A stretch of DNA of 64,000 nucleotides from Reticulascus tulasneorum (GCA_001557505.1 LSAX01000003.1:2604001-2668000); one strand, 5' to 3'. Shown: positions 49,490 through 62,200, numbered from the stretch's first letter. The notes: a model not told the origin generated them from the sequence alone. A program made the numbers and translations.

Positions 49490-50662
49490 TCAATGATTAA
49501 CTTTAAAGCGTGCGAAGAATCCGGCTTTGGGAGATTTTGGTGTATCCGTTGATGATGTTGTGTCCTCGTTAATAGATGACGCTGTCTTCTCATCTCGTCC
49601 GTGCTTAGTAAAGCTACCCAGTCTGCCTCTTAATGCCCAAATCGAATCAGCTCTCCGTAGCAATGGTGTCATTTTGGACTTGGGCTTTTGGTTGGATTCG
49701 TCGCTCTGAGTCCAATCTACGCGATGCTCGTGGATTTTCTCGGGGTCAACCGCAGCAGACGGCTCAAAACCATAGGCTACCGGCGCCCCAGGCACAATGG
49801 AGCCTCCTGTGTCCTGTTTTACCAGGAGCTCGCCAGTGCTCATCCTTCTTCCGGCTTCGCTCTCGAGCTTTCGGATACCGAACTGGCCTTCGAAAGTATG
49901 TCTGTGCTGTTGTTTGGCTTCCCGCTCCTCATCTTCTTCTGCAGCGGTTTCGAGGACCTGAGTGCGTTGAAACTGGTTTCGCTCGTATAATCTTTCGCGA
50001 TAACTCTGAGCTTTCTTCAGCGCCTTCGTGTGCTGAGATGGCGCGTTATTGGAACTCGTTGAAGCAACAGACCGGTCCGCATTCAGGCCGCCTAGGTGGA
50101 ATTTGAGTGCTCTCTTGGATAGCTTATGAACCAGCCCCCGCTCAACCATGGCATCTGCGGTGGCAGTACGGGCGAACTGGGCGGCTGCCACCTGGGGAAC
50201 ATGATGATATTCCTCGTTTTCGGGGTTTGCCCGTTTTGATGGCCTTCGTTGTTGCGATTTGTCAGTGGCATGTCTCGATTGCGTCAGTTCAATGGTGGAC
50301 GTCTTCGACCGAGTTTGTTTGGCAGGAGCAACGTTGGGTGATTTCTCTCTGACCGGTCTTGCAGCAGATGGCTCTCCGGATGGCGCTGTAGAACCACTCG
50401 CCCAGACTCTACCATTCTCTGGTTTTGCTGTGGATTTGGTGACCGCCGCAGCTCTTCCGTCGTGCCTCTCTACCTCCGATCTTGCCCTGCGTTTCTTCTC
50501 TGTATGTACCTTTTGTTCGGCCAACACGACAAACAGCCGCCGGGATAGATCATCGGGGTCAAAGGGTAGGGGAGGTGGCAATCGCTGCTTGACTTTGGTC
50601 GCCGCTTTGACAGGCTTGGCCACCTGCTTCTGTCCTTGAGGATAACTCATGTTGTACAACAT
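49490..50662 (-). CDS. Unrecognised basic, disordered protein
   Basis: Single exon of 390 codons from ATG 50662; a second ATG at 50650 (MSYPQGQ) is equally good. I do not recognise the family. The protein is rich in Lys, Arg, Ser and Gln with few hydrophobic blocks. Notable parts: a Pro run PPPLPFDPDDLSRRLFVVLAEQ (about 29-50), a central helical stretch from FARTATADAMVERGLVHKLSKRALKFHLGG (about 165-195), a charged coiled-coil-like part with ERLYERNQFQRTQVLETAAEEDEERE, and a C-terminal WALRGRLGSFTKHGRDEK then a short hydrophobic end AGFFARFKV. No signal peptide or membrane helix. Convergent with the HIT-finger gene, 168 bases apart. The uninterrupted length and regular codon use argue for a real gene. 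Confidence 0.75.
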   Translation of the reverse strand: MLYNMSYPQGQKQVAKPVKAATKVKQRLPPPLPFDPDDLSRRLFVVLAEQKVHTEKKRRARSEVERHDGRAAAVTKSTAKPENGRVWASGSTAPSGEPSAARPVREKSPNVAPAKQTRSKTSTIELTQSRHATDKSQQRRPSKRANPENEEYHHVPQVAAAQFARTATADAMVERGLVHKLSKRALKFHLGGLNADRSVASTSSNNAPSQHTKALKKAQSYRERLYERNQFQRTQVLETAAEEDEEREAKQQHRHTFEGQFGIRKLESEAGRRMSTGELLVKQDTGGSIVPGAPVAYGFEPSAAVDPEKIHEHRVDWTQSDESNQKPKSKMTPLLRRADSIWALRGRLGSFTKHGRDEKTASSINEDTTSSTDTPKSPKAGFFARFKVNH

Positions 50663-53384
50663 ATCGGATTACAAGCACAAATATGCGCCATGTACCGCAA
50701 CCAAAGAATGAGCCGGTGGACTTCGGGTGTGTTAAACTGAGCTATGAGGGCAACCGGAATTCAGTGGGAAGATGGCATGAAGGAAGGAAGGTGTTGGAAG
50801 TTGTTGAGGAGGGTAATGATGCCGAAAAAGCGTCAAGGGAGCAAGCGGAGGAGTGTGCGCCGGTTCTATGTAACTCTAGACTCTGATCATGCGACAAGAA
50901 ATGTCATGGCGGGGACTTGAGAATGACTAAAACCAGAGTCCTCCCAGAGACTGGCATACGGCGGTTGTGTATGAGGGATATGAAAGACAAGGGAGAGAGG
51001 TCACAGGTGTCTCGACAAGAAGACGTGCCATAGGCTATATTTCACACATGTTGGCCTGGCCTACCGACCTTAGGGTTGGGGTGGTGGGAAAGGATCCGGC
51101 ACGCGAGCAAGCTCGATGACCCGACCTGGGTGCCGGACAACCAAATGGAAATAATCTCTGGACTCGCCAGCTATGTAAAATGGTAGCAATATGCGCCGAA
51201 CAAGCACAAAAACAAAAAGCCTACTTGGTCATTCAGTTGCACTGGGAGCGATCATCTGCCGCTTTCGGATAGCCTCCACGCACCCACTTTCCCATTTGAC
51301 GACACCCTTCCCAGGATCATGAAGGGCTCGTGAGTTGCACCTGGTGGTGTCTCCATGGGGCGCTCGTTTCTTCGTACCCTTGCAGACGTACTGGGATATT
51401 GTGGAGGTGGGACCCTGCGGGAGGAGCCTGTGCCTGGGTCGGTCGGTGGCTCTGTCCTGGCCTATTTCGGTGGAATTTCCAGGCCCGACCGCCCTAACAA
51501 CGACCCATGCCTACCACGGTGCAAGGTATCCCTCGTAATTTTCCCTCCATCACTTTTTGTCCCTCTCTCTTTGCATTCTGCCCGGAGTCGTCCTGATGGG
51601 CCCTTTGTAAACGTGTTTGTTCCAAGATTGGCCGAGCCGTACTCACCATCCGCTGGCCTCCTAATACCCCTCTACATCAGACAATCAAAACCAGCGTCTC
51701 TTGGCGGTTGACCGAGTCGAGTTTACCCGGTGCGCAGAGCACCATAAAAGAGCCACATGCCCTTTCCCGCCGGCAACGCACCGGCACCGCTGGCGTCACT
51801 GTTGCATTGTGCCATACCTGCAGATTGAGGCTTGAGGGCTGGCTTCCATCGAAAGGATGATGTAGTCCGTACTACACGTACGCGATTCAGGCGTAGCTCC
51901 CCCCCAAAAGGTCCGCTATGGCTTCTGAACCCCGGCTGCCTTCGGGTTAATCGACGCGAGTATGACGCTTTCCAATCATTTGTCCATAATGTGCTAGCGA
52001 GCCGGCGACGATATTCGATCCATTTCGGCTGATTGACAAGATGTGTGTTCGTTTCTCATGCCGGAAACCTTCATTCATGCGTACTTCGCACTCTGCGGAT
52101 CATATAAACAAGCGCATGTATCTTGGTTCTCGGCAACATTCACAAGCATACATACAGTAGGTAGGTATGCATGCAGGATCCGGCACTCCTACACATCCGT
52201 AGTGGGTGTGAATCCGATATGTTTGGCGCAGAGCTATCGCCCGCCTTACTTATTAATATGTTGCTCTAAATTCAGGTCGTATCGTATTCCCGAGTGAACC
52301 TGCGCCATATATTAGCTTGGCACAGCAGCCAAATGCAGCTGCTTGTGGTATCCAAAAAGCGCCACAATGAAGCCTACACGAACTAATGCCATAGCTTGGT
52401 GGTACCACCACGCAGGCGATTTGCCATGGCGCGCCCAACGGCTCCAACACCACAATGTGTCCGGCGATTCGAGGACTTCGTATCTGCGTGCCTTGCTCGT
52501 GGGTTTCTAACCGCTTCCAGCTCCAACTACGTCCCAGCTAAACCAGTCAGGGCCATGGAGTTCGTTCCATGACGGGGCAACCCCTGGTTGAGGAACCGAA
52601 TGAAACACCCACAGAGTGAAGAATATTTGTCTCAGGCAAGACTTCAAAACTTTGGAAAGACAGCGTCAATAGATCGTAGCCACGCAGACAGCTAACTAAT
52701 CTGATGTTAGACGGGGCTTGGGGATTAAAGATCCGTTTCAAGCCACCAACAGCCGTAATATCCCAAACTTGAGGCTTCTGCAGGGCTGTCCTGCCATGTA
52801 AAAGATTCTGCAGCTGTCCGTTTGGTTTGGTAGATCTCAATAGTTCGCCTGAAACTGCGTCCCTCGACAATACGCAGATGTATACGTAGATGGGATCCCT
52901 GGGTCAGTGGCCTCAGGGTTGAGTCATAATGGCTGGAGCTGGTTCTCATCCCACCAAATCCTACAGCATCCGCCCACGCCGAGCCATCGCTACAGGTTCG
53001 TGATTTCCACACAGATGAAAGGCGTTCCATATCGCGTGCCTATCACTTGGCATCTGTGATAATTGATACCTGCAAGGCTTGAGTGGCGTGGACAACCACA
53101 GCAGTCGTTGATACCCTGCGGTATTTGAGGGTTGACACATGGGACCACCTCCACATTGGCTTTCATAAGATCAAGTTTAACGATGCAAGGTAGGGAGTGG
53201 CCAAGCAAGGGAAAGATTTGCGATTAATAGAAGCTTATCCTGAGTTTAATGCAGGTCCCACCACCCTCTGAATCTTTCGCAGCGAGTTACCTTTTGCAGC
53301 ACGACGCTAGAGGAAGGATAGGTCGAAGTTGGTGCTCAGAGAGCCACAGACTAGCAGATAGATCCACGGGTGATTGGTGGTTTA
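50663..53384. other. Gene-poor stretch
   Basis: No intact gene recognised. Plus-strand frames at 51335-51711 and minus-strand frames at 52547-53208 are short; the latter could be further remains of the decayed gene next to it, since one of them (52725-53030) is in the same frame. Confidence 0.5.
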
Positions 53385-54236
53385 TTACAAATTGCTTGGT
53401 AGCTGCTCCATCAAACGAGTCCGTCTGAGGTTCTCCAGCGGACCCCCAAACCCGCAAACCCCCAAAAGTGGGAGCTCCGGATCATTGATGCCCGTCCGAA
53501 GAGCCAGCCGATTTATGATATCAATGAGCCCTTGAGGGACGATATCTTCTCAGCTAGTGTATTGGAAATGCCCAACGGCGTCTAGAGCCCGGATTCCCTC
53601 CGGGTTCAATCATTGGCGGACGTTGTCTGGTGTCCCCAGCGTCTTTAGGTACCTGCAGTTTCTGAGCTCGACGGGCTGCTTAGTCACAGGAGATGGTCGG
53701 ATACGCCATTTTCCAGCCAAAGAAGATAGCTCCCGAACATGCTGGACACCTCGCAACGTGGAGAAAAGTAGTTCTGCTACAGGCAAAAGCAAAGTTCACA
53801 CTCCGGTTGGACGTACATTAGCTGCTCAGCGGGGAGCATGGAATCGATTGGCTATCTCCACCCACGTGTAGGCACTGGGTAGCTCAATTCATTGAACCAA
53901 AGTTTCGCGCGTAGCAGAAGAGACGGCCTTCCAAGTGACAGCCTGAAGACCATGAGAGCTTGCTATGGGTTCTGGTATCCGCCGTTTTCCCAATGCGCAC
54001 CTAGACAATGCGGCGTTGCTGGATAGCCAGGCTCTCTTCTCCAGAGACCGACTTTCCTGGCTTCTGGAGCCAACTGCATATTCACGGGTATTTGATGGAG
54101 GGGTAGACTCGCAGGGAGGGGCTATTCCAAACGAGTTAGGATGGATGGATGGAGCTGAGCATTCATGGTTAGGGTCCGTGTCTTGGAGGGTGATCCTGCG
54201 CGCCTGCAATCGTGGGTTGCATGTCCATGAGCCCAT
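53385..54236 (-). pseudogene. Decayed reading frame broken only by TGA codons
   Basis: From ATG 54236 down to a TAA at 53385-53387 one minus-strand frame reads about 280 codons with five internal stops, all TGA (53889-53891, 53826-53828, 53796-53798, 53610-53612, 53550-53552), and no TAA or TAG. The reading between stops is protein-like, for example LRNCRYLKTL, LIDIINRLALRTG and LPLLGVCGFGGPLENL. TGA from CGA or TGG is what C-to-T change (such as RIP) creates. The protein family is not recognised; an F-box/LRR-like fungal protein is one guess. The frame stays open upstream of 54236, so the original start may lie farther right. Confidence 0.45.
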
Positions 54237-54961
54237 TTGACCATGTGATTGGACGGTTGAAGTGCAGAGGTACCCAGTACCAGGCTTTACTTGGACGCTT
54301 TGTTGGACGAGACGATGGAACGTACGTTGGTGCTTCTCCGCTTTCTTGTCATCCTCTCGCCGAAGACCTCAATGCTTCTTTTCCTTTACAAAGGCGGTGG
54401 AGACGAAGCATACTACAACTCTGAAATGGACTTTGTGTTGAATTGCCATCGTTGCTGAGAAGCCCGCAACGCCGTGGCCGATAACCCCGACGACAACGAA
54501 ACCCCAACTGGGGTCCGGTACAAGCCTCGTCAGAGTCCCCAACTCGCGAAAAGTATGGTGCCCACCAGCCCTCCTATTGAACTACCTGGCACATGCATCC
54601 AGCGCGCGCGACCGTCCACCTTCCTTTGTTTGGCTTTCTCCTTGGCTAACCCAAATGTTGGGCAGACCTCCATTGCTGCTGCAGCATCGTCGGCCCTACC
54701 TTCCACACTTCGATCAACTCTCAAGAGACCCCAGGCGAATGCAACTAGGTGGACCTCCTGAGCAGAGGACCCCAAGTACCCTAGCCCTCTGGGTCGATTG
54801 AAGAATTGGGGGAGTTCGTGGAGTGCGATGCTTGAGGCTCCGGCGATCCTGACTTAGTCAGTGTATCCACAAGCCCAAGCTTCTTCTTGATATACTTGAA
54901 TTATAATTGCACCTCGTACGTTTATTTCGCTCGAAAGCCGTTGGTCGGCATCATTGCCGCC
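54237..54961. other. Upstream region of RasGEF gene
   Basis: Probably promoter and 5' UTR of the RasGEF gene plus the start side of the decayed minus-strand frame. No intact gene. Confidence 0.5.
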
Positions 54962-57900
54962 ATGGCGTCAAATCGCAAGAGTGCCCGCCAGACTCACATT
55001 CACAGGAGTTCAGAAGGCTCCCGAATCCAGCCAAAGTCCAAGTCTAGCTCTACCAAAGTTGACCGCGACACAGCCCATCGCTCCGCACCTGTGGCCTCGA
55101 AGGCGTCCGACTCGCAATACGCCATTCCCCGCGAGCGAAAGAAGTCGGTTCCGTTCGCTGAGCCTCCGGATCGTGATTCCATCGTGTCAATCGTCGATGA
55201 CCCCTTCTTCCAACGCTTCGACGACCACGCCGATGACGAAGCGGACGAGTTCGATCCATTCCCCACCACTCCCGAGGCCACTGAGCCCCGCGATGACAAC
55301 GTCTCTGCCCAGCGCTGGCCGCCTCCTCGAAGAGAATCTTTAACAATCGGACATTCAACGTTCAGGGTATGCCCCCACCGTGCCGCTGTTGCGGGGTAGC
55401 TGGATGAGACTGGGACAATGTAATAATGCTGACAACCCGCATAGCCCCAAGCCGCCACAGCAATGGAGAGCCTCAATATAGCAGTTATCGGGGCCACTGG
55501 GGTGGGAAAGTCGTCGTTTGTTCAGCGAGTGCTTGGTCTTACTCGGCCGCCCATGTCCAATGCCTCCAGTGTTCGCATGGTTGTGGACAACAACACTTAC
55601 GGTGTCACCCTACTCGAGCTTGATCTGGAGTACTTCGATATGAACCCGGCCCAACCAATTCAATGGCCCAAGCAAGTCAACGGCCATATCGTTCCTCGGG
55701 TGGATGGAGCTCTGATTCTTTACGATGTTATGAACAAGGAAAGCATCCTGGAACTGCCACAGACACTAGGTAAAGTCTTATCAACCCCTTTGCAGCGTGT
55801 TGGAACAATCTAACTGAACAGCCTCCCTTACGAACTCCGGTCTCCCAGCAATTCTTGTTGCTTGCAAATGTGATAACCCGGAGAGCGCCAGGCAGGTCGA
55901 TGCCCAAGGTATGGCCAATCATGACGTCTTCAGGTCATGCGTTGCCACGTACAATATTTCCTCAAACGTACCAGAAAGAGCCCGAGCTTGTCTGGGCACA
56001 ATATTGAGAGCAGCCGTAGCAAATCGAAAAGGTAATGCAATGTTTCTATGTGAGATGAGACGGTTGCTGAGAGAAAACAGACATACATGCGGCTGAGTCG
56101 GGGATGTCCCGCCGACGTGCAGCGTCAGCGACGAATCTCGAGACTCCGGATGCCTCGAATACCCGGCCGCTAAGTCAGCATAGTAAGCACAGCCGTGCAA
56201 GCTCCGATTTGTCTCTTCTTCGAGGCTTCCCGCTACCTGCGATCCCGGATCACTACCGTGGCCAACCCTCGAGGAGTCCGCGACTTGGCTACCCCACCAG
56301 TCCTCAGCCTGGGTCATCAGCCTTTGGCGCAGAAGGGCCGGACGAAGACTCACAACAAACCGTCTCGAGCATGCTCCGCACACCAGGTATCCGGCTAGAT
56401 CGTGCTCCTCACGATTCGTTCCTAGACATGGACGAGTCCGATGCTGAGTCGTTCCGATACTCTGATGACATTCCCATTCTCCAACGGAATGATGATAACT
56501 TTTTCGAAAAGCCAACCAAAGCAGCCGGCGTGTCTTTCAGCGAACTGGTGGATCGGCTGGTTGCACCCAAAATGTCGAGAGCGGATAACAACTTCTCAGA
56601 TGTGTTTCTCTGCCTTTATCGGAAGTTTGCTGCACCTGGCGAGCTGTTTACCGCAATATTAACACGCCTTGATCGAGTGAGAGATGACAAGTCGACCCAC
56701 CACTTATCCAAGGCCGGCGCATCATTAGGACTAATTGAGGTTATCGCAAAGTGGGTATCGCTGTATCCGGGAGATTTCGCGCGACCTGCTACCAGACGGA
56801 ATCTGGAAGAGCTCATCAGACATCTCTCTACAGAACCGATCTTCTCGATTGCAGCCCAACACATACGGCGGCATCTTGAGTTCAATGTAATAGAAGATGA
56901 TGACACCGGGTGGGCAAAATCGGATGAGATGGCAGACAAAGTTGCCAGCAAAGTTCTGCTGAAAGAAAAGAGCCGGTCAATATCGGAAATGTCGAACAGT
57001 ATGAATACTTCACAGCTCGACTCCGAAAGGTCTCTAGACGGAGGACCGTCGGGCGGCTCGGACTACTCGAATGCTGCCCCAAGCAGCAGCGTAGGAAGCT
57101 ACTTCCAGTTCCACTCATATGAAGAGTACGAGAGGGAGGCAGCGACAATGGAGCCTACGGATGTTCTGCCGATGAACAAATTCCGATACCACATCTTCAT
57201 AGATACACCGGACGACGACATTGCAGACGAGATGACCCGAATCGACTGGGTCATGTTCTCGTCGATTCGAATCCGAGACTTCGTTCGACACGTTAGCCTG
57301 CCACTAGAGCAAAGGGGAAAGTGCAAGAGTCTTAAGAACGTCAATCGTATGATTCATCACTTCAACCACGTAGCGAAATGGGTCGCAAACTTGATCCTGC
57401 TGCGGGATAAGGCGAAGCACAGGGCGCAGATGTTGGAGAAGTTTATGAACATCGCATTGAAACTACGCCGGTTGAATAACTACAACGGTTTGGCAGCCGT
57501 TCTGGCGGGAATCAATGGCACCGCAATCCACAGATTGACGCAAACTTGGGCGCTGGTCGGGCCCGAAGTGCAGCGTTCCTTCGCCAAGCTAGTCATCCTG
57601 ATGGGGACTCAGAAGAGTCATTTTGCATATCGACTTGCATGGGAGAATTCGCCATTGCCCCGGATTCCCTATATCCCATTGCATCGAAGAGATCTGGTCT
57701 CTGCCGAAGAAGGGAGCCGAACATTTGTTGGTGCCCAGGGCGACCGGATCAACTGGAAGAAGTTCGAGGTGCTAGGGGAAGTTCTCTTGCCTATCATGAA
57801 GAGCCAAGGGAGCGCATATCCGAACCTCACAACGCACGACTCAGCGCGGCAACTCATTTTGGACTGTCGCATGCCGACCGATGATGAGGTAAGTCGGCCC

Positions 57901-58037
57901 ACAAGGAAACTGTGCAAATTGTTTCAACTCTCTAACATAAGTCACAGGACATCTACCAGAGGAGTATTCAGGTTGAAACCTCGTCAGGCGGCCTAACAGA
58001 GCCCGCGAAGAAGAAATTCCCGTGGTTCGCCAAATAG
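54962..58037 (+). CDS. RasGEF (CDC25 domain) with N-terminal Ras-like P-loop domain
   Basis: Five exons (54962-55366, 55445-55769, 55822-56031, 56081-57888, 57948-58037) join in phase to 945 residues. Order: disordered, basic N-terminus (1-135); a small-GTPase-like domain with P-loop GATGVGKS (151-158), ILYDVMNKES, and a nucleotide-base-like LVACKCD where Ras has NKCD; a Ser/Pro-rich linker; the RasGEF N-terminal (REM) domain (about 464-590, VSFSELVDRLVAPKM, DVFLCLYRKFAAPGEL); and the CDC25 catalytic domain (about 660-930, IDWVMFSSIRIRDFVRH, NRMIHHFNHVAKWVA, RRLNNYNGLAAVLAGI). The C-terminus ends in a basic KKKFPWFAK. It should load GTP on a Ras-family GTPase; which one is not readable. The GTPase-like part lacks a clear DTAG switch II, so it may be a degenerate, regulatory domain. 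Confidence 0.9.
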
Positions 58038-59207
58038 AACGGCCTGGCGATCTGGAAGATGGAATATAGACTATGCTCTACCGAACTAGAGGGTAGTGCG
58101 ACATACGTCCAATACTTTTGCTATGTCGACATTTGGAGATGATGAAGGAGATATAGAGTTACCACTCATCGACTACTGCTACGGCACCCTAAGATGGATA
58201 TATGGGAGTTAATGCATATAAGATAGATATCCTCATAAGCAATTGACGACTGGCGTTCTCCCCTTCTTTGCAATTAGGCCTATATGGCATCTCATTCTGG
58301 TTCTGGCAGTAGAGTTGTGCACAGAGGGTGCACTACCATTCTGCGGCCTAGTCTAAGAGATGCAAGTCGTTTCTTTTGATAGTGGGATATGCCCGTCTAT
58401 TCCCATCGTCTGATCAACAACTTCTAAAAGTTTACGGGGAGTGGTATGGCAGCATTAAATGGCAACAAATCATTGAGATCATTGAGGCTCAAGACACGGG
58501 ACATTTGGACCGCCATGGTGTGGTTGTGACACCCCATGGCCCATGGCCTATTACTTTGGAGATCAACTGTAGTCAGGAGAGTCCAGCAAGCCCAGCCACC
58601 CGTTCGAAACCCGGACCTAGAATATGCAATGCAAGGTGCAAAGCTCGACTCGTTCCCCCCCCGCTAGATCGTAATAAACTGTAGGCTAGGTCTGTTGACG
58701 TCATGTTCTGAAAAAGCTCTGATTTTAGCGTTTCAAAGGAGTGACCTTGGCAACTGTCAGACTACTACCTAGCAATACCTCACAAACATGAGACCTTTGC
58801 ATGGCACTTTGACTGATAAGCTCGTACCTGCCAAGTAGAGAGTGACCGACACCTCTCCCCCACTGCTGGGAAACCACCCCGCGCCCCCAACCCCCTTTGC
58901 CGACCTGGCTCAACAACTCACGCACAGGACAATTACTGCGCTGTGATTTATCATCTGGTGCACACACACACACATGCACCTCTAGCTACAAGCTCTCCGG
59001 CGACTGCTTACCGCTCTCGAATTCCGACTTGGAACGACAATCTAAAGCACAGCCCAAACCATTGGGTGCTTAGTAACGTCTGTTCCTACCTCTGTGGTCG
59101 TTTTCGAAGCTCTTTTTACTCGTATCAAATCCATATCACTCCAGTAGCTACCATCCCTCCTCCCGACCTTAACCGCCTTTGTCCGTTTTGGGTATCTTGC
59201 CTGCGCA
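58038..59207. other. Intergenic between RasGEF and GH63 genes
   Basis: Contains the RasGEF 3' UTR, a CA repeat (58961-58974) and the GH63 promoter/5' UTR, with pyrimidine-rich DNA before the ATG (59120-59200). A 102-codon plus frame (58376-58684) is not convincing. Confidence 0.55.
58961..58974 (+). repeat. CA dinucleotide microsatellite
   Basis: Seven CA units upstream of the GH63 start. Confidence 0.8.
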
Positions 59208-62200
59208 ATGGTTGTCTTCGATGGCCACGAGTACCTTACCGAGGAGGAGAAGCGGTTGAAGGAAGATAGAAAGCGTGAGAAGTACTGGAAGAAGTGGGGT
59301 CCCTATGTGTCCGAGAGACAATGGGCAACCGGTGAGCAGCAATGGCTAACACCCTTTCTGGATATACCTGATTCTAATCCGTTAAATCTAGTAAGGGAGG
59401 ACTACAGCCCTGATGGAGATGCTTGGAGCCGTAAGTCACCCCATCCATGTTGGTGAGCACTCCCGAATTGCAGAAAACTGACCGAATGTGCAAGATTTCA
59501 CCCACGAGCATGCCCGTTCTCGGTGTTATCGCTGGGGTGAGGATGGAATTGCTGGTGTATCCGATACCCATGGTCTCCAAAACATCGCCTTTACATTCTG
59601 GAACGAGGAAGAGTCAGTGGGATTGCAAATGGCGGCATCCGGCCAACGGTCCTCGGTCGCTGACTTTGTGCTAGCGACTTTTTGAAAGAGAGGCTGTTTG
59701 GGCTGTCAAATCCCCAGGGTAACCATGGAGAAAGTATCAAGGAGGCCCATTTCCACGTTGACAACACACCCGTGAGTGCAATTCCCTCCACCATATTGTG
59801 CAGTTGCTGACAGTTTTGGTAGACGGTAAGATTTCCCACCACCCTCCTCACCCCCAAGGTCGGCGGACCTCCAAACTAATAACCTTTGTAGCATTCGTAC
59901 ATGAAGTTTCTGTACAAGTACCCGCAGAAGAAGTTCCCGTACGAAGACATCGTGAAAGAGAATGCCCGGCGAGGGAAGGAGGATCACGAATACCAGATTA
60001 TAGACACCGGGATCTTCGAAGAAAACAGGTATTGGGATATCTTCATTGAGACTGCCAAAGAGACGGATGATCCAGAAGAGATGCTCTTCCGCGTTACGGC
60101 TTGGAACAGAGGCCCCGATCCTGCACCGCTTCACATCATGCCGCATGTGTGGTTTCGTAATACCTGGGCATGGGGCCGCGAGCCAGAGAGCAAGAAGCCA
60201 TCCATCGAGATGCATGCTGAAAACATGGCCAAGTCGAAGCATTATTCACTTGGCGATAGATACTTCTTGCTATCTCCCTCGCCAGGAGTTGGCTCGAGCG
60301 GAGATGATGTTCTGCCTCAAATGATGTTCACGGACAATGACACGAATTTCGAGTTGCTATATGAGCAGGAGAACAAAACGCCTTACGTTAAGGACGCCTT
60401 CCATCGGTACGTCGTTGATGACGAGAAAGATGCTATCAACCCAGCCCAGACCGGAACCAAGTGTGCGGCTTGGTACAATTTCAATGAAGATGGTGGCGTG
60501 GCTCCCGGAGAATGCGCAGGCATGTCATGATTCTTTGTCGGACGTGAGGCTTCAGCTAACATTGTTAGTGGTGCGATTTCGGTTCACCAAGAGGGCTGAT
60601 CCCTACCTTGACGAAGAAGAATTTGACGACATCATTGAGAGGAGAAAAGAGGAAGCGGATGATTTCTACTACAGAATCAGCCCTCTTCCAATGACTGACG
60701 ACCTCCGAAACATCCAACGTCAGGCATTCTCAGGTATGATGTGGACCAAGCAGCACTATCTCTTCATTTGGGATCAGTGGGCGAACGGTGATCCCACGCA
60801 ACCGCCTCCACCTCCCAACCGGAAGGCCATTCGAAATTCCCAATGGAAACATATGCATTGTGATGACATCTTGTCCATGCCCGATTCGTGGGAGTACCCA
60901 TTCTTTGCCGCCTGGGATAGCGCATTCCATTGCATCGTGCTGGCTATGATAGATCCGGACTTTGCAAAGAAGCAACTCGATCTCTTCACTAGAGAATGGT
61001 ACTGCCATCCCAATGGTCAGCTCCCTGCGTAAGTAAACTCACAGACTCGTGGCAAGAAGATGGCTGGCTAACCTTGTCTAGATACGAATGGAATTTCGGA
61101 GATGTCAACCCTCCCGTTCATGCATGGGCCACCTTTCGCACATTCAAGATTGAGCGCAAGTTGTACGGAAGACAGGACCTCGACTTCCTAGAGCGCGTCT
61201 TCCAGAAACTGCTCCTCAATTTCACCTGGTGGGTGAATCGTAAAGACGCAGACGGCAAGAATGTCTTTGAGGGTGGTTTTTTGGGCCTGGACAACATTGG
61301 CCTCTTCAATCGTTCTGAGCCACTGCCGACTGGCGGCTCTCTGGAACAGGCAGATAGCACCGGTTGGATGGCATTCTACTGCTTGAGCATGCTCAATATT
61401 GCCTTGGAACTGGCAAAACATCGTCGGACGTACGAGGATATTGCTTCCAAGTTTTTCGAGCACTTTATCTTCATCAGCGACGCGATGACATTCAGAACTG
61501 GACACAAGGACGAGCAATCTCTTTGGAATGAAGAAGATGGATTCTACTACGATGCCATTTCATGGGGTGGCCCGTGGATTCAACAGCTCCCTGTTCGATC
61601 TCTCGTTGGACTCATTCCCTTGTACGCCACCATGACACTCGAGCCAGAGCTGATCAACAAACTGCCGTCTTTCAAGAAACGCGTGGATTGGTTCATCGAG
61701 AACAGATGTGATATGGCAGAACGAAACATGGCCAGCATTCAGAAACGTGGAAAGGGCAACAGAGTTTTGCTTTCCATTGTCAGCAAGGACAGGCTGGAAA
61801 AAATCCTTAAGAGGATGCTCGATGAGGATGAATTCTTCAGTGAGCACGGCATTCGGTCGCTGTCAAAGTTCCACAAGAAGAACCCGTTCTCCATGGATGT
61901 GAATGGGCAAACCTTTACTGTGGGCTACGTTCCGGGCGATTCGGATAGCGGCTTGTTCGGAGGCAACAGTAACTGGAGAGGCCCTATCTGGCTTTGTGTC
62001 AACTTCCTCCTGGTTGAGTCTCTCCAGCGGTTCTATCTATTCTATGGTCCAGATTTCCAGGTCGAGTGCCCCACTGGTAGCGGCGATTTTATGCACTTGG
62101 GGCATGTTTCGGAGGAAATTCAGCATCGGCTGCAGCACTTGTTTGCTCGCCATGACGATGGCCGTCGGGCAATAAATGCCGGAAGTGACCTGCTTGATTT

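Noticed and set aside
58590..58625. CGTTCGAAACCCGG resembling a tRNA T-loop
   Set aside because: No matching stems on either strand and no A-box consensus upstream.
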